From Glandiceps talaboti (lineage: Eukaryota; Hemichordata; Enteropneusta; Spengelidae), in assembly GCF_964340395.1 (NCBI RefSeq), contig NC_135550.1, positions 20,915,676-20,979,675 on the forward strand: DNA of 64,000 nucleotides. The letters are read 5' to 3'. The notes beneath the pieces were generated by a model that saw only the letters and a program-made list of their open reading frames with translations, was not told the DNA's origin and ran no database searches. The translations under genes were made by a program, and so were the position numbers. The stretch's first letter is position 1; each line of letters begins with the position of its first letter. Positions 42,001-49,052 of the stretch are shown piece after piece.

Positions 42001-43597
42001 AACATATCTTTAATTTTTGGATTGAACAATTTTCACTCTTAGTCAACTCCATATGCAGATAAAAGTGTATTTTTCCAAAAGTGAAATAGACACTTTTTGT
42101 TTGTTTCATTTCTTTTGCATATTATATCTAAAATCTTGAGAATGCATTACTTTTCGATCACTGAAAAAGACTACAATGATTCTAGGGACTACAATAACAG
42201 ACAGATGGTGTATGTTTCCAGCAAAATTTCTCCTCAAGGCAACAAAACAGTACACACACACACATACATCTTCTGTCCACTGTAGTAACTGGTAACTACA
42301 AGCCTTATAAACAAGTAACTATGCAAAATGTTTCAATTCTGCTGGCACAGATATTTTTACACGACAGCAATACTGACATGAAAGAGTTGAAAAGTACAAC
42401 AAAATGCCAGCATTTTATACTTTCCTGGGTCATTTATGATTTGTGTATTGCTGTGAATTTAAATGAGGTTTCAGTATGTATGACATAAAGCTATACATTA
42501 GCAATACAATATGACTACATGCTGGGGTTTTTTCCAGGGTAATTTATATACATGCCTACACAATAAAAATATTTTGCAGTTTGAGTTGTTTACAATGAAA
42601 TGTAGCCATTATTGTAACACATGAAATACACTTTATGTATTACTCAATTATATACTTAATTCATAATATTTTAAGTGGGACAGCTCTATTGTTGACATCC
42701 ATTTCATTCACTAAACACTAATTCTAAAAAAATGCACAGTATTATTGTCTGGTTTATAAAAATAGACATCCTATTAACAAATGCTATCTTTGAGATTATA
42801 CCTTGTGACCCCCGACACAGCACATCCTCATGTTGTATTATTTTCAGGGATCATTAAAAGGACATACGAGGTGAGATCTGAAGTGAGTAGGAAGGGAACA
42901 GCGCCCTCTACAGGACTCTACAATACATAACTTGCTGCTGCTGCTGCTGAGAACCACATAATTATTTTGTCTGCTTTAATAGCTCCAGTATTTGTATGAC
43001 AATTGAATTTCTATTACCACAAACTCCTAAAGTACACACCATCAAGAATAAGAAATATACAGTCATATAAATAGAGACATAAACAAATAAATAAAAATAA
43101 AAATAACTAAATAAATAGAAATAGCCATATTAATAGGTAACAAAGGTAAGGGTGATATTGTCCTAGCAGATTTAGATGATGTCCAGTAAGTCATAAACAT
43201 GATAAAAAAGTCACTTTAATAATCTCTACATTACACAACTTCTCTAAAGATAAAAGAAATAAAAATTATTCAAACTAGTCATGAACTGATCTGCTGTATA
43301 CTGAGGTATGGAATTCTGGATGTGCATTATTTTCATGTATGCTTACATGTACATCACAAAGAAGTTTAGTAGCCATATCTAAAAGTAACTGTGCTTATCC
43401 AGAATTCCCTACCCCAATTATAGTGAGTCTCGTCATAGCTGATTTACATAGTTCTATTTTTCTCTCAATTTTAAGGAAGTCACGGAATGCATGGTTTGTG
43501 ACTTAATTACTGGACATTAACTAAAGAAGAAAACCAGCCTTCCGTTGTCTTGTTTCCTGGACACTCAACAAACTCAACAATTAAATCAGACATAAAA

Positions 43598-43649
<52 letters not shown>

Positions 43650-44239
43650 CGCGCGCGTGTGTGCGTGTGTGTGCATGTGTGTGTTTGTGTGTGTGTGTAA
43701 ACTTTTCCATAGGATACCAATTAGTAGTGCCTTATACATACACGTACTATTTCAATGTCAGCATGACTATATGCCTAAGGTGTATCACTTTTGATTACTA
43801 GATTTTTAAAACATGACACCAGCATACATGTCACACCTATGTGGACTTTGACCCTGTGCAAAACATGTCATCCTTTACTTTCACGGTCATTACCCTGACA
43901 ACGAAGCATATTGCATTGTATCCTCTTCCTCTTCCTTATCACATCACTATCTCAACTTCCTTCCAATCAAGCAAAAAATAGACACTACAACCAGGCTGCA
44001 TAGTCATGTGATTGTTACTAAGAATATGACCTGATCCATGCCTATGAAATTCAGGTCAGATGAATATTGATGTCACTAACACTGTAGCTAGTTTAGTCCC
44101 TATATGGTTGTTAGGATTTATTACCTCCACTTTAGGGACCACGTTGGCATCCAGACTACTTAACACTGTCACTCTATTACATTTAGAAATGCTGTTTTTA
44201 GAACGACTGGACAAAAGTTAAAGGCATAGTAAAGTAGTC

Positions 44240-44279
<40 letters not shown>

Positions 44280-47200
44280 GTCTGTCTGTCTGTCTGTCTG
44301 TCTGTAAATTACATTAACTTGTGTAGCAAAATTGATCATACTGGATAGTTTGCAGTCTTCCATCAATACTATTACTATGTTTTCTCTTCTACATGCACAA
44401 AAATTTCTCACCTCATCTTTCTAAAATTCTGTGAATACTTCATCATCTAAACACTCTCTTGAAACAATGCTACCAATATTTGCAATGGATTTTTTTTAGT
44501 CAAAAATGACAACTTTTTTACCTGATTTTCTTGCCAAGAATCATGTCATCTTGATAAATCTCTCTCATTTCGACATCCCTAAAGAAACATCAAACAAATC
44601 TGCCCATTTTTGACAAAAAGTGATACTTGTTGTACCTAATTTGCATTAAAAAAAAGTTTCATAGTACAATAAAAAAATTGAAAATTTGTTCTTTACAATT
44701 TAATGCATTGGAAATTGACAAGACTTAAATTGTCAAATATTTGCAGAATTATTGTTCCCTTCAGCTGATTTTTTGTATTAAATTAAAGAGATGTTTTCAG
44801 ATGATGATGCCCTTTAATATTTAGTTTACCATTTAAGAATGTTCATAAAATTGACACGTCGTCATAGAATGAAGTTTTGATTTTGTACAATGACATGACA
44901 TACATGTGATATTGATTGCAGTTTATCAGCACAAGTAATACAATACAAATTTTAATAAAAATATGATCAAATGTCATCATGAAAATCATCATTTCTATGA
45001 AATTGTATTGACGGTCGTGTCTGAAGTTTCACTGATTCCAAGAAAGTCCATTATTTATGATTGACGGGTATCAATACATGGAATACTGAGAAATACAGCA
45101 GATTTGCATAATTGAACAAATGTGTACTATGTCTATAGTTACATGAGAAGAATAGACTTTTATGAATAGAACAATCAATATTTTTAAAAGACAAGTAACA
45201 CGAGTCATAAAATTTAGCTGACGCCTGACATCCACTTCCTAATAGCACTCGCCTAAAGGTCTTCTGTGAACTCTAGAGGGCAGTACTGAGCTGTTAAGAC
45301 AAAACTTTGAAAACAATGTACCCTGAATCCCTTCAAAACCTATGTACTGATTGCCTTGAATCAATGTGTTGTAGAACAATGATATTGTGCAAATACTCAA
45401 CATGACTCAATTAAAAAAAATTCAAGGTAAAATATCCATAACATTGTGACTATACACACAACAATCTGGCCTTTTTTGTATTTGTTTCAATCTGATTAAA
45501 ATCTGATGTGGTGAAAGCGGCTAGATGCCTTCATTTACCTCTATTTCCATCGTGTTGTATCATTTGCTTTGTTCTGGTTGATCGCCGCCTTCCCATAAGA
45601 AGGCAGTCACTCATATGGATACAAAACGATGGAAATAGAGGTAAATGAAGGCATCTAGCTGCTTTCACCACATCAGATTTTAATCACATTGTATTTGCTT
45701 GTGATTTCTTTTTCCAAATAGTTCAAATTCCAGGCAATTTTAATTCAGTGTTTACTTTTTCAATAAAAGAAGTACAAAGTACTTGGGAACAGACAACACT
45801 GTACCATACTAACAGATATGATGTTATCTAATGTCTAATACACTGTCAAGTTCATGGTTGTCAAGGTAACTGAACTTCAAGAAAACACTTTGAAAGATAA
45901 AATGTTAGCACATTTGGGTAGATTTGTGTATTGTCATATGTAGGTGAACTTTAACCTGGGACTGTTACTTCATTTTAAAGACACAACAGTCCGTTTCATG
46001 ACTTTCTTCCTTTCCAAGAGGATGGATTGGTCATTAAGCTAAGCAGAACTTACATTCACTCGTGAAATGACAGTTTCGTTACTATAGGATTTCAATATCA
46101 AATTGCGTTGAAAACAACTCACAAGTAGTACATATAAACTATTCAAATTAGAAGACTAACTTGAAAATTTTGCATTGTCATGAAAAAAACTTGCCAACAA
46201 GTCATCAATTTAGAATTTAAACTTCTGCATCTTTTCTCGCTTTACAATGTAAAGACAGCCTTTTTGAAAATTTGGCAATATATGCTCTACTAATACTTAC
46301 CTGGTTATTGGTACAAAAACCATATTTTCTTGTTTATATACAATTTCAAGAATTGACTTATGAAATTATGATTATTATATTCCGTCTCTGTGTTTTAAAT
46401 GTAACTTTAGCATGAAGTGACATAAGGCTCAAAATTGCTCTTTCTATAGGTAAAATAAATATGGTACATGAAAAAACGCTATTGTTCAAACTATAAATGT
46501 AACACTATAGCACAAACTATTTCAAGCTTTACTCTTATTTTGATTATAATATTTGACACAGTAGAGGGAAGTTTAAGAGATATCAGTAGGAACAAAGAAT
46601 TGGGACCCTTGTAATTGTTGGCCTTGACACAAATCAACCTACTTAGTGCTTGTACAGTGGCGAATGCAGGAACTAAGATAAACGCACATCCTATACAACA
46701 ATGTTACTGTATATCATACGCTAAGCGCTTGTATCATGCATTCACTTCATGACCATATTTCATTACATTACATGTATCAACTCTGACTTGTTTACTAAAA
46801 GATAAAGATATGACATGATATGAATGGGTGGAGTTCATGTAGTGTACATCTGTTGGTCTTAAAACCCATTCCCATTACACTGTGATAATATAAAAATGAC
46901 AAATCAATATTTGACCACCACTGACGGTGTTGCAACAATTACAATCCATTTACCTTGAAATTTCAATAATAATGGTGATTTAATCATTCTTGTACTTTCT
47001 GTATATGATTGTTTTTCAACCCTTAATTTTGACCTCTGGAATTTACACAGGCTTATTTGGGAAAACAATGTTAGCTTGTTCAAACACATTCATTGGTGTG
47101 TGTGTGTGTACATACTGTAAATATCACTTTGATCATGGTGAAACATGTGATGTGGTTCAAATATTCAACATAATAATTTATCAAATATGTACATTATGCT

Positions 47201-48322
47201 CTGCATTGTGTTTTCTGTCTGTCGGTCTTAGTGTATAATACAAAAATTTTATTAATTTAATAATTAAGGAGTTATTACATGTCACATAAACTTGGCAATT
47301 TCTTCAAACCTCAGCACTGATACACCACCAGGAACTGTCATGCATGTATTTCCCAACCTTGTGGTGCAAGGAAATAAAATTTATAAATTGGATTACAAAA
47401 GTGTTGAAACTACATTTTTAACCCAACCCAACCCCCAACCCCACCCACCACCACCACCACCACCACCACCCCCACCCACCAAAACCCTGTAATACCACAA
47501 AATGAACCTGCTTTGTTCACATAATTCAAAACATTCGTGATTCAAACATCCAAACAAATATTTTCTACAAAGCCAGGAATCAGTAAATTAAGTTTGTTTT
47601 CTACCACTGCTTGTAGTCAACATACTCTGGCTTGTGTAGTAATACAGTTCTTATCACATTCTTAGAATGCCACCTAAGCCTGAAGCTATTATAATTATCT
47701 GTGTTATTGTCCCATTTGCCTTTTACTCACAAAGGTTTTTATAAAAAAAAATCCCCATTGACAAACTTTACTAATTTAGATTGACAGTTGGTTGCTGCAG
47801 ATGGGGAAATGAAAATATTAATATTCCCAATGTTTGTATTCAATATCTGATTGACAGGAAAATATTACTCGTAATATCACTGAATTCAACCAATGTCAAA
47901 CAAACACTTCAGACTATGCACAATATACTATAATGTTGACATTATTTTTCACGACATGTTATTTGTATGAGGTAATGCTTTTGGCCATAGACCCTCCACC
48001 AACTATGTTTTGGCACTGCGATCACAGATCATAGCAATTAAATCCATTTTTTTTTTAAATTTTGAATATATTAATTATCATATACTTTTTTACAACTGGA
48101 TGCAATTGTTCTTTTCTCAATGATTTACATATTGCATGTATAAAATTCAATTAAGGATTCAATATCGTGTAAGCAGTTTCCTCGTTACATGTAATAGTCG
48201 AAGAAATACAATTTTTATACAAAAATCCCCGATCATATTCTGATTTCATTCATATGTGAATGGTGAAAAGGAGGAAAATAATTCGATATATACTAACCTT
48301 TTCTCATTTCGACGTTGAACAT
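457..48322 (-). CDS. RASGRP: RasGRP-family Ras guanine nucleotide exchange factor (14 coding exons, C-terminus beyond window)
   Basis: RasGRP proteins load GTP onto Ras/Rap after recruitment to membranes by diacylglycerol, under calcium control. Exons joined by hand give about 607 residues in family order: N-terminal leader (1-40), REM domain (about 45-170), CDC25 RasGEF domain (about 200-435), two EF hands (about 475-530) and a C1 domain (about 540-590). Diagnostic blocks are [86 protein letters not shown] and [14 protein letters not shown]. Coding exons (plus coordinates): 48298-48322, 29988-30134, 23915-24020, 23344-23451, 21314-21445, 15428-15578, 11160-11333, 9484-9600, 6540-6638, 3706-3881, 3210-3290, 2505-2609, 1339-1454, 457-740. 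All phases agree except around exon 9. Human paralogs run about 600-800 residues, so only the post-C1 tail is missing. The paralog is not assigned; this may be the single pre-duplication gene. Confidence 0.95.
985..1330 (+). mobile_element. 5'-truncated non-LTR retrotransposon (LINE) 3' tail
   Basis: On the plus strand, antisense to the host gene, one frame reads [11 protein letters not shown] followed by [16 protein letters not shown]. This is the characteristic C-terminal end of LINE reverse-transcriptase ORFs (aromatic-x-APxxWNSLP ... F/S-K-x-x-LKTYLF). A frame break lies just upstream, and the copy ends in a TTAT/ATT-rich tail at 1303-1320. It sits in the intron between exons 13 and 14 and is dead. 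Confidence 0.75.
1339..1454 (-). CDS. RasGRP exon 13: EF hand 1
   Basis: Acceptor TTTTTTACAG at 1455-1456, donor GTAAGT at 1337-1338. It reads [20 protein letters not shown], a canonical EF-hand loop with acidic or polar residues at positions 1, 3 and 5, Gly at 6, Ile at 8 and Glu at 12. [14 protein letters not shown] then enters the second loop, [12 protein letters not shown] across the junction to exon 14. Length 116 nt (38 codons plus 2 nt); the phase matches exon 14. Confidence 0.95.
1945..2282. mobile_element. MITE family 2, copy a
   Basis: The imperfect terminal inverted repeat TTAAAGGAGCACAAGCTGAG (left) answers AACTCAGCTTGTGTCACTTTAA (right). The interior is about 290 bp of AT-rich DNA with no ORF. 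Its interior matches the reverse complement of 17410-17777, including blocks like CTGAAGCACACT and GATGACATAATT. Non-autonomous, intronic (between exons 12 and 13). Confidence 0.75.
2505..2609 (-). CDS. RasGRP exon 12: linker before the EF hands
   Basis: Acceptor TTCTATAG at 2610-2611, donor GTAAGT at 2503-2504. Exactly 35 codons, phase 0 at both ends: [17 protein letters not shown] and [11 protein letters not shown]. This is the conserved RasGRP linker after the GEF domain (P-x-P-x-KP ... ADWASGV ... ISKHV). It joins directly to AVFKNYD of exon 13. Confidence 0.95.
2610..3209. other. RasGRP intron 11
   Basis: Only a short imperfect palindrome around 3041-3075 is seen (CATAGACA ... TGTCTATG flanking GTGGAGCTCCAC). 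There is no gene. Confidence 0.6.
3210..3290 (-). CDS. RasGRP exon 11: C-terminal end of the RasGEF domain
   Basis: Acceptor TTCTTTTACAG at 3291-3292, donor GTAAGT at 3208-3209. It has 27 codons, phase 0 both sides: [20 protein letters not shown] followed by PRTSTSS. The block [20 protein letters not shown] is a hallmark of RasGRP proteins and closes the CDC25 domain. Confidence 0.96.
3291..3705. other. RasGRP intron 10
   Basis: No repeat was recognised. Splice-like signals enclose 3510-3612 on the minus strand, but the protein does not need an exon here (see rejected items). Confidence 0.5.
3706..3881 (-). CDS. RasGRP exon 10: RasGEF domain core
   Basis: Acceptor ATCATTGCAG at 3882-3883, donor GTACTA at 3704-3705. 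It starts with the last two bases of a Gly codon, then [17 protein letters not shown] ... [17 protein letters not shown] ... [19 protein letters not shown] is the conserved CDC25-domain block; the helical stretch and ANxDLVxLL match RasGRPs. It ends in phase 0, correct for exon 11. The start phase needs one base (G) from exon 9, which exon 9 does not supply as sequenced. Confidence 0.95.
4696..4859. repeat. Compound microsatellite (TG)n-(TGTC)n-(TATG)n-(ACGT)n-(TG)n
   Basis: Runs of TG, TCTG, TATG, CGTA and again TG are directly visible. The open frames across it on both strands are artefacts of simple repeats whose periods contain no stop codons. Confidence 0.97.
5061..5720. repeat. 60-bp minisatellite, 11 near-identical units
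   Basis: Units start with GTCATGACTGGGGTAAATAC and repeat every 60 bp with 1-2 substitutions each (TATCA/TAGCA, CCAAG/CCATG/CCACG). Because 60 is divisible by 3, the array stays open on both strands (about 185 codons plus, 169 minus). The plus-strand period reads [20 protein letters not shown]. It is intronic, with no evident start context or splice sites, so it is called a satellite rather than a gene. Confidence 0.97.
5815..5865. repeat. 24-bp tandem duplication
   Basis: AATACAATGCAGCTGGCAGG occurs twice back to back, followed by GTTT. Confidence 0.85.
5945..6146. repeat. 49-bp tandem repeat, about 4 copies
   Basis: The unit contains ACTTGTACACCCAGTAAAGT and AATCACATGTGGATAAACAC. The first copy is slightly diverged. 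Intronic. Confidence 0.9.
6540..6638 (-). pseudogene. RasGRP exon 9: RasGEF domain, conserved but frame-broken as sequenced
   Basis: Acceptor TTTTTTGTAG at 6639-6640, donor GTGAGT at 6538-6539. The first part reads [12 protein letters not shown] in phase 0 and the rest [20 protein letters not shown], both clearly RasGRP, but the second part is in a different frame: an extra G lies in GGAGGGC near 6600. Read without a shift the exon stops at a TAA soon after. The 3' end (ATCCT before the donor) also fails to give CTN-G before exon 10. Skipping the exon would also break frame. This is either a sequence/assembly error or a real lesion in this allele; the flanking exons show no decay. Confidence 0.75.
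6639..9483. other. RasGRP intron 8
   Basis: It contains MITE family 1 copy a (6810-7243). The rest (7244-9483) is AT-rich unique-looking DNA with purine-rich patches (8680-8700, 9125-9145). Small open frames here resemble nothing known. Confidence 0.6.
6810..7243. mobile_element. MITE family 1, copy a
   Basis: The left end CACACAAGCTCAATAAACAA and right end TTTATTGAGCTTGTGTGACA form terminal inverted repeats of about 45 bp, flanking an ORF-less interior with a C-run at about 6877-6890. The interior corresponds in reverse orientation to 10681-11085. Confidence 0.8.
9484..9600 (-). CDS. RasGRP exon 8: RasGEF domain
   Basis: Acceptor TTTCTTACAG at 9601-9602, donor GTATGT at 9482-9483. It has 39 codons in phase 0: [20 protein letters not shown] then [31 protein letters not shown] is a structural core of CDC25 domains, with hydrophobic residues contacting Ras switch 2 in the family. 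Joins exactly to exon 7 (VAR) and exon 9 (TLSEM). Confidence 0.96.
9954..10079. repeat. 42-bp tandem repeat, 3 copies
   Basis: Three units begin GGTTTACAGTTTCCC and end TTTGTAAAGCATCC or TTTGTAAGGCATCC. The period is a multiple of 3, which explains the repetitive open frames on both strands. Confidence 0.95.
10681..11085. mobile_element. MITE family 1, copy b (inverted relative to copy a)
   Basis: The left terminus CACACAAGCTTAATAAGCGA and right terminus TTTATTGAGCTTGTGCGACA are inverted repeats shared with copy a. The interior (GGTCTGGCATTAATGCC, TTCATTTTCACACTTC, CAGTGGTGTGACTGCTACAC) is the diverged reverse complement of copy a. Confidence 0.8.
11160..11333 (-). CDS. RasGRP exon 7: RasGEF domain
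   Basis: Acceptor TTTTTTGTTAG at 11334-11335, donor GTAAGT at 11158-11159. It has 58 codons, phase 0: [58 protein letters not shown]. FSDFxxY and the N-x-x-SQW-x-x-x-x-V-L helix are diagnostic for RasGRP CDC25 domains. The methionine in the window's open frame is internal; the exon starts 63 nt earlier. Confidence 0.96.
14100..14470 (-). mobile_element. Repeat family 3 end with embedded microsatellite
   Basis: TTAATGTCCCCACCAGATAC, then a phrase matching 35920-35970 (AATTGGTCTGGCGGTTTGAC), the CA/CAC array and GCACTACTAAATC ... CAGTTCAGTTGTG. This is the reverse complement of the family end seen at 20160-20360. Confidence 0.65.
14186..14428. repeat. (CA)n followed by a long (CAC)n array
   Basis: About 55 bp of CA, then about 185 bp of CAC with a single CAA interruption near 14334-14338. 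The long poly-His, poly-Thr and poly-Val frames are simple-repeat artefacts. Confidence 0.98.
14774..14812. repeat. (TCTG)n microsatellite
   Basis: TCTG units with two variant units, intronic. Confidence 0.9.
15428..15578 (-). CDS. RasGRP exon 6: REM-GEF linker and start of the RasGEF domain
   Basis: Acceptor TCTCTTGCAG at 15579-15580, donor GTAAGT at 15426-15427. One base completes a Val codon, then [40 protein letters not shown] and [10 protein letters not shown]. The pattern K-x-S-L-x-F-x-H-L-E-P-x-E-L-A-x-HLTxLEYKxFRR is the start of the CDC25 domain in RasGRPs. Confidence 0.96.
17117..17189. repeat. Perfect 24-bp inverted repeat (hairpin)
   Basis: The left arm 17117-17140 begins TTATTCATCATGGAAATT and is exactly complementary to 17166-17189. 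The loop is 25 nt and itself repeats CAAATTTCCATG from the right arm. Confidence 0.93.
17410..17777. mobile_element. MITE family 2, copy b
   Basis: Termini TTAAAGGGGCACAGGCTGAG and CTCAGCCTGTGCCCCTTTTA are near-perfect inverted repeats. The interior is the reverse complement of copy a at 1945-2282 with moderate divergence. No ORF for a transposase. Confidence 0.82.
20140..20770 (+). mobile_element. Repeat family 3, two forward partial copies with microsatellites
   Basis: The first copy begins TTTAGCACGACTGAACTATT and continues into TGTCTGTCTG and a phrase whose reverse complement recurs at 35870-35980 (TGTCTAATTGGGAAAATGTT). A second start at about 20605 (AGTACAACTGAACTATAAAA) is followed by (TGTC)n and (TC)n at 20680-20765. 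Confidence 0.65.
21314..21445 (-). CDS. RasGRP exon 5: second half of the REM domain
   Basis: Acceptor ATCATTTTAG at 21446-21447, donor GTAAGT at 21312-21313. One base finishes Arg, then [40 protein letters not shown] and ISNV. R-YWI-x-x-FP-x-x-FDL is the conserved REM-domain block. The last two bases (GT) join A of exon 6 to give Val-Pro. Confidence 0.95.
21446..23343. other. RasGRP intron 4
   Basis: The left part (21850-22513) is repeat family 3 ending in CA and CAGA microsatellites. 22514-23343 shows no feature. No gene. Confidence 0.6.
21850..22513 (-). mobile_element. Repeat family 3 copy
   Basis: Repeated phrases TTGCTATGGGCATGG and TTGTTAAGCATAC, and the closing AGTCTAGCGGTTTTTAATAC plus (CA)n(CAGA)n, match the copies at 32345-33490 and 34960-36135. 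Confidence 0.65.
23344..23451 (-). CDS. RasGRP exon 4: middle of the REM domain with Cys/His-rich insert
   Basis: Donor GTAGGT at 23342-23343. It starts at 23451, right after an AC acceptor (see the U12 intron). One base completes Leu, then 35 codons: [37 protein letters not shown]-x-C-x-x-V-R then YWI in exon 5 matches the REM helix (for example C-H-L-V-R-Y-W in human RasGRP2). The stretch between LY and QICQAVR is about 14 residues longer than in human RasGRP1 and is rich in Cys and His. A GT-AG alternative would begin at 23367 after TTACAG, giving a 24-nt exon in the same phase. Confidence 0.8.
23452..23914 (-). other. Probable U12-type AT-AC intron (RasGRP intron 3)
   Basis: Read on the minus strand, the intron begins ATATCCTTT (23914-23906), the exact U12 5' splice consensus. 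It contains TTCCTTAATTC (23470-23460), close to the U12 branch consensus TTCCTTAAC. It ends in AC at 23453-23452, 11 nt after the branch adenosine. Splicing here restores FLDL-Y in frame. No usable GT donor of the right phase exists after FLDLY. Length 463 nt. Confidence 0.82.
23915..24020 (-). CDS. RasGRP exon 3: first half of the REM domain
   Basis: Acceptor CTCTTTTCAG at 24021-24022. Two bases complete Asp, then [20 protein letters not shown] and [14 protein letters not shown] plus TT. The family pattern DENG ... LLxMHxWxxTSxELAxKxLxLY is clear. It leaves with two bases into the U12-type intron. Confidence 0.93.
25256..25645. repeat. (GACA)n/(GGCA)n minisatellite, about 390 bp
   Basis: Mixed CAGA, CAGG, CATA and CTGA 4-mers. 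It is open in all three minus-strand frames because no 4-mer combination used makes a stop. The Cys/Leu/Ser-rich frames are artefacts. Confidence 0.97.
26925..26967. repeat. (ATT)n microsatellite
   Basis: ATC/ATT units on the plus strand, intronic. Confidence 0.85.
29988..30134 (-). CDS. RasGRP exon 2: N-terminal leader to start of REM
   Basis: Acceptor TTGTGTTGCAG at 30135-30136, donor GTAAGT at 29986-29987. Two bases plus 48 codons plus [49 protein letters not shown]. The last block matches the GASLDDLI-x-x-C-I-x-x-F-D start of the RasGRP REM domain; G plus AT of exon 3 gives Asp. The reading frame also runs back through the acceptor to an ATG at 30153 (MAGCVAE) with an upstream stop, so a third start site inside intron 1 is possible. 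Confidence 0.9.
32345..33490 (-). mobile_element. Repeat family 3 copy
   Basis: It contains TTGCTATGGGTGTGGTCATG, AAGTACTTTTTGAGATA, TCAGCCCAATCTGCTCAGTA, (CA)n, then ATAGCACTACTGAACC and CAGTTCAGTTGTGCTAAAAA. It shares this order of phrases with 34960-36135. Confidence 0.75.
34960..36135 (-). mobile_element. Repeat family 3 copy with internal tandem block
   Basis: Same order of phrases as 32345-33490. An internal unit of about 112 bp starting ATTTGGCTGTTGCTATGG is repeated four times between about 35090 and 35520. It ends in a long (CA)n (about 35975-36075) and the terminal CTATAGCACTACTGAACC ... CAGTTGTGCTAAAAAA. Confidence 0.8.
40015..40093 (-). CDS. RasGRP alternative first coding exon
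   Basis: The ATG at 40093 opens [20 protein letters not shown] then KRIRGR plus one base, followed by a strong donor GTGAGT (40014-40013). An in-frame TAG lies 30 nt upstream of the ATG. Ending in phase 1, it fits the exon 2 acceptor exactly and would replace MFNVEMRK with a basic, Ser-rich N-terminus containing an R-S-L-S motif. A TATA-like CTATATAGG lies just upstream near 40117. Prediction from phase and signals only. Confidence 0.55.
43596..43698. repeat. (TG)n microsatellite
   Basis: TG/CG dinucleotide array with TT and CA interruptions. Confidence 0.95.
44190..44660 (+). mobile_element. Repeat family 3 fragment with (TGTC)n
   Basis: AAAAGTTAAAGGCATAGTAA precedes (TCTG)n at 44238-44306, like the start at 20605-20700. 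It is followed by degraded body phrases (TTTTGACAAAAAGTGATAC). Confidence 0.5.
45494..45685. repeat. Long inverted repeat (about 59-bp arms, extendable)
   Basis: Left arm 45494-45552 (contains GATGCCTTCATTTACCTCTA) and right arm 45627-45685 are complementary with one mismatch (GCGGC/GCAGC). Pairing continues imperfectly inward (TGTTGTATCAT / ATGGATACAAAA), leaving a loop of about 45 nt. There is no ORF. It may be a fold-back MITE or a source of hairpin RNA. Confidence 0.93.
47433..47480. repeat. CCA/CCAC-rich low-complexity run
   Basis: (CCA)n with poly-C interruptions, intronic. Confidence 0.9.
48298..48322 (-). CDS. RasGRP exon 1 coding part (main start)
   Basis: The ATG at 48322 gives MFNVEMRK plus G, then donor GTTAGT (48297-48296). 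G plus AA of exon 2 gives Glu, continuing HANGDA. The frame is open upstream to a TGA near 48461 with no earlier ATG; a second in-frame ATG is at 48307. The choice of this exon rests on the strong donor, matching phase, and the nearby TATA box. Confidence 0.65.
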
Positions 48323-48450
48323 CAACTGGTGTACCAATAGTGCTGGCTGTACCCACTGCCTCTTCGTAACAAGTAGCAGTATCTGTCGAAGACGAAGTGA
48401 CAACACCTCCTGTAAAGTTTCCCGGAAAAGTTTATATGGAAAATACTCAT
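48322..48450 (-). other. Upstream ORF in the RasGRP 5' leader
   Basis: The ATG at 48450-48448 opens 42 codons (MSIFHINFSGKLYRRC...) and ends with a TGA whose last base is the A of the main ATG (TGATG). It would be translated only if transcription starts upstream of 48450, as the TATA position suggests. Confidence 0.5.
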
Positions 48451-48456
48451 TTACGT

Positions 48457-48496
48457 TGACTCACCCTCAGCTGGCCGGAGACCAAACTTATATAAG
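48457..48496 (-). promoter_or_regulatory. TATA box and AP-1-like site, RasGRP promoter
   Basis: CTTATATAAG at 48487-48496 is a self-complementary TATA element. About 25-35 bp downstream on the minus strand lies TGAGTCA (48463-48457), an AP-1 consensus, near the expected start of transcription (about 48455-48465). Confidence 0.5.
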
Positions 48497-49047
48497 GAAA
48501 TACACTAGATGGAAAGTTTAGTCCTGGTTTCATCCATCCATATTAGGACGGAAAGTGATGGTTATAATGTTACACGACGAATGAGAAAGAGGATCTTTGC
48601 CTTTGTTCTCTCACGTCACGTCAATGAATAAGCTCCGCAGCGGGCAACAGGTCAATCACTTGATGTACATACTTATTACTACAATGAAACTGTGCAAAAG
48701 TGAGGAAGTTTTTACCCAGAAAAAAACTAATCACATGTGTAATATCCTTCAAAATATTGATATCACACAAAAGTCGTTCGCGAAAATTCCCATTCGATCT
48801 TGATGTTTTGTAGCTCGATTGTAAGTTGGTAAAGTTCTTTTAACATCACCGTAGAGTTGCTAGGCTACACGTACGTATGTACTAGTACGTCTGCATCTGC
48901 CGTAAACTAAACAACCCATTCATTCAAACGACCGAAATCCATGACCGATACCATCGTGTGAGATCCCTCCGGTAAAGTGCGCCACCAACATGACCTACAC
49001 TCCTATTCTTATGTAAATTTAGTCTTTTTTAAGCTCGACAAGCCTGA

Positions 49048-49052
49048 CCAAT
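49048..49052 (+). promoter_or_regulatory. CCAAT box (NF-Y type)
   Basis: GACCAATCAGAG, 145 bp upstream of the ARHGAP11 start codon. CCAAT boxes are typical of TATA-less cell-cycle promoters, which fits what is known for human ARHGAP11A expression. No perfect CHR element was found beside it; the nearest candidate is TTCAAAC at about 48924. Confidence 0.45.

Larger units (their letters stand above)
30135..48297. other. RasGRP intron 1 (about 18 kb)
   Basis: Apart from the alternative first exon (40015-40093), no coding sequence is supported. It holds repeat family 3 copies (32345-33490, 34960-36135, 44190-44660), C-rich runs (33843-33866, 34084-34110, 41201-41213), a TG microsatellite (43596-43698), a CCA run (47433-47480) and a long hairpin (45494-45685). 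Other stretches (30140-32340, 36140-40010, 40250-43590) show nothing recognisable. Confidence 0.6.
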
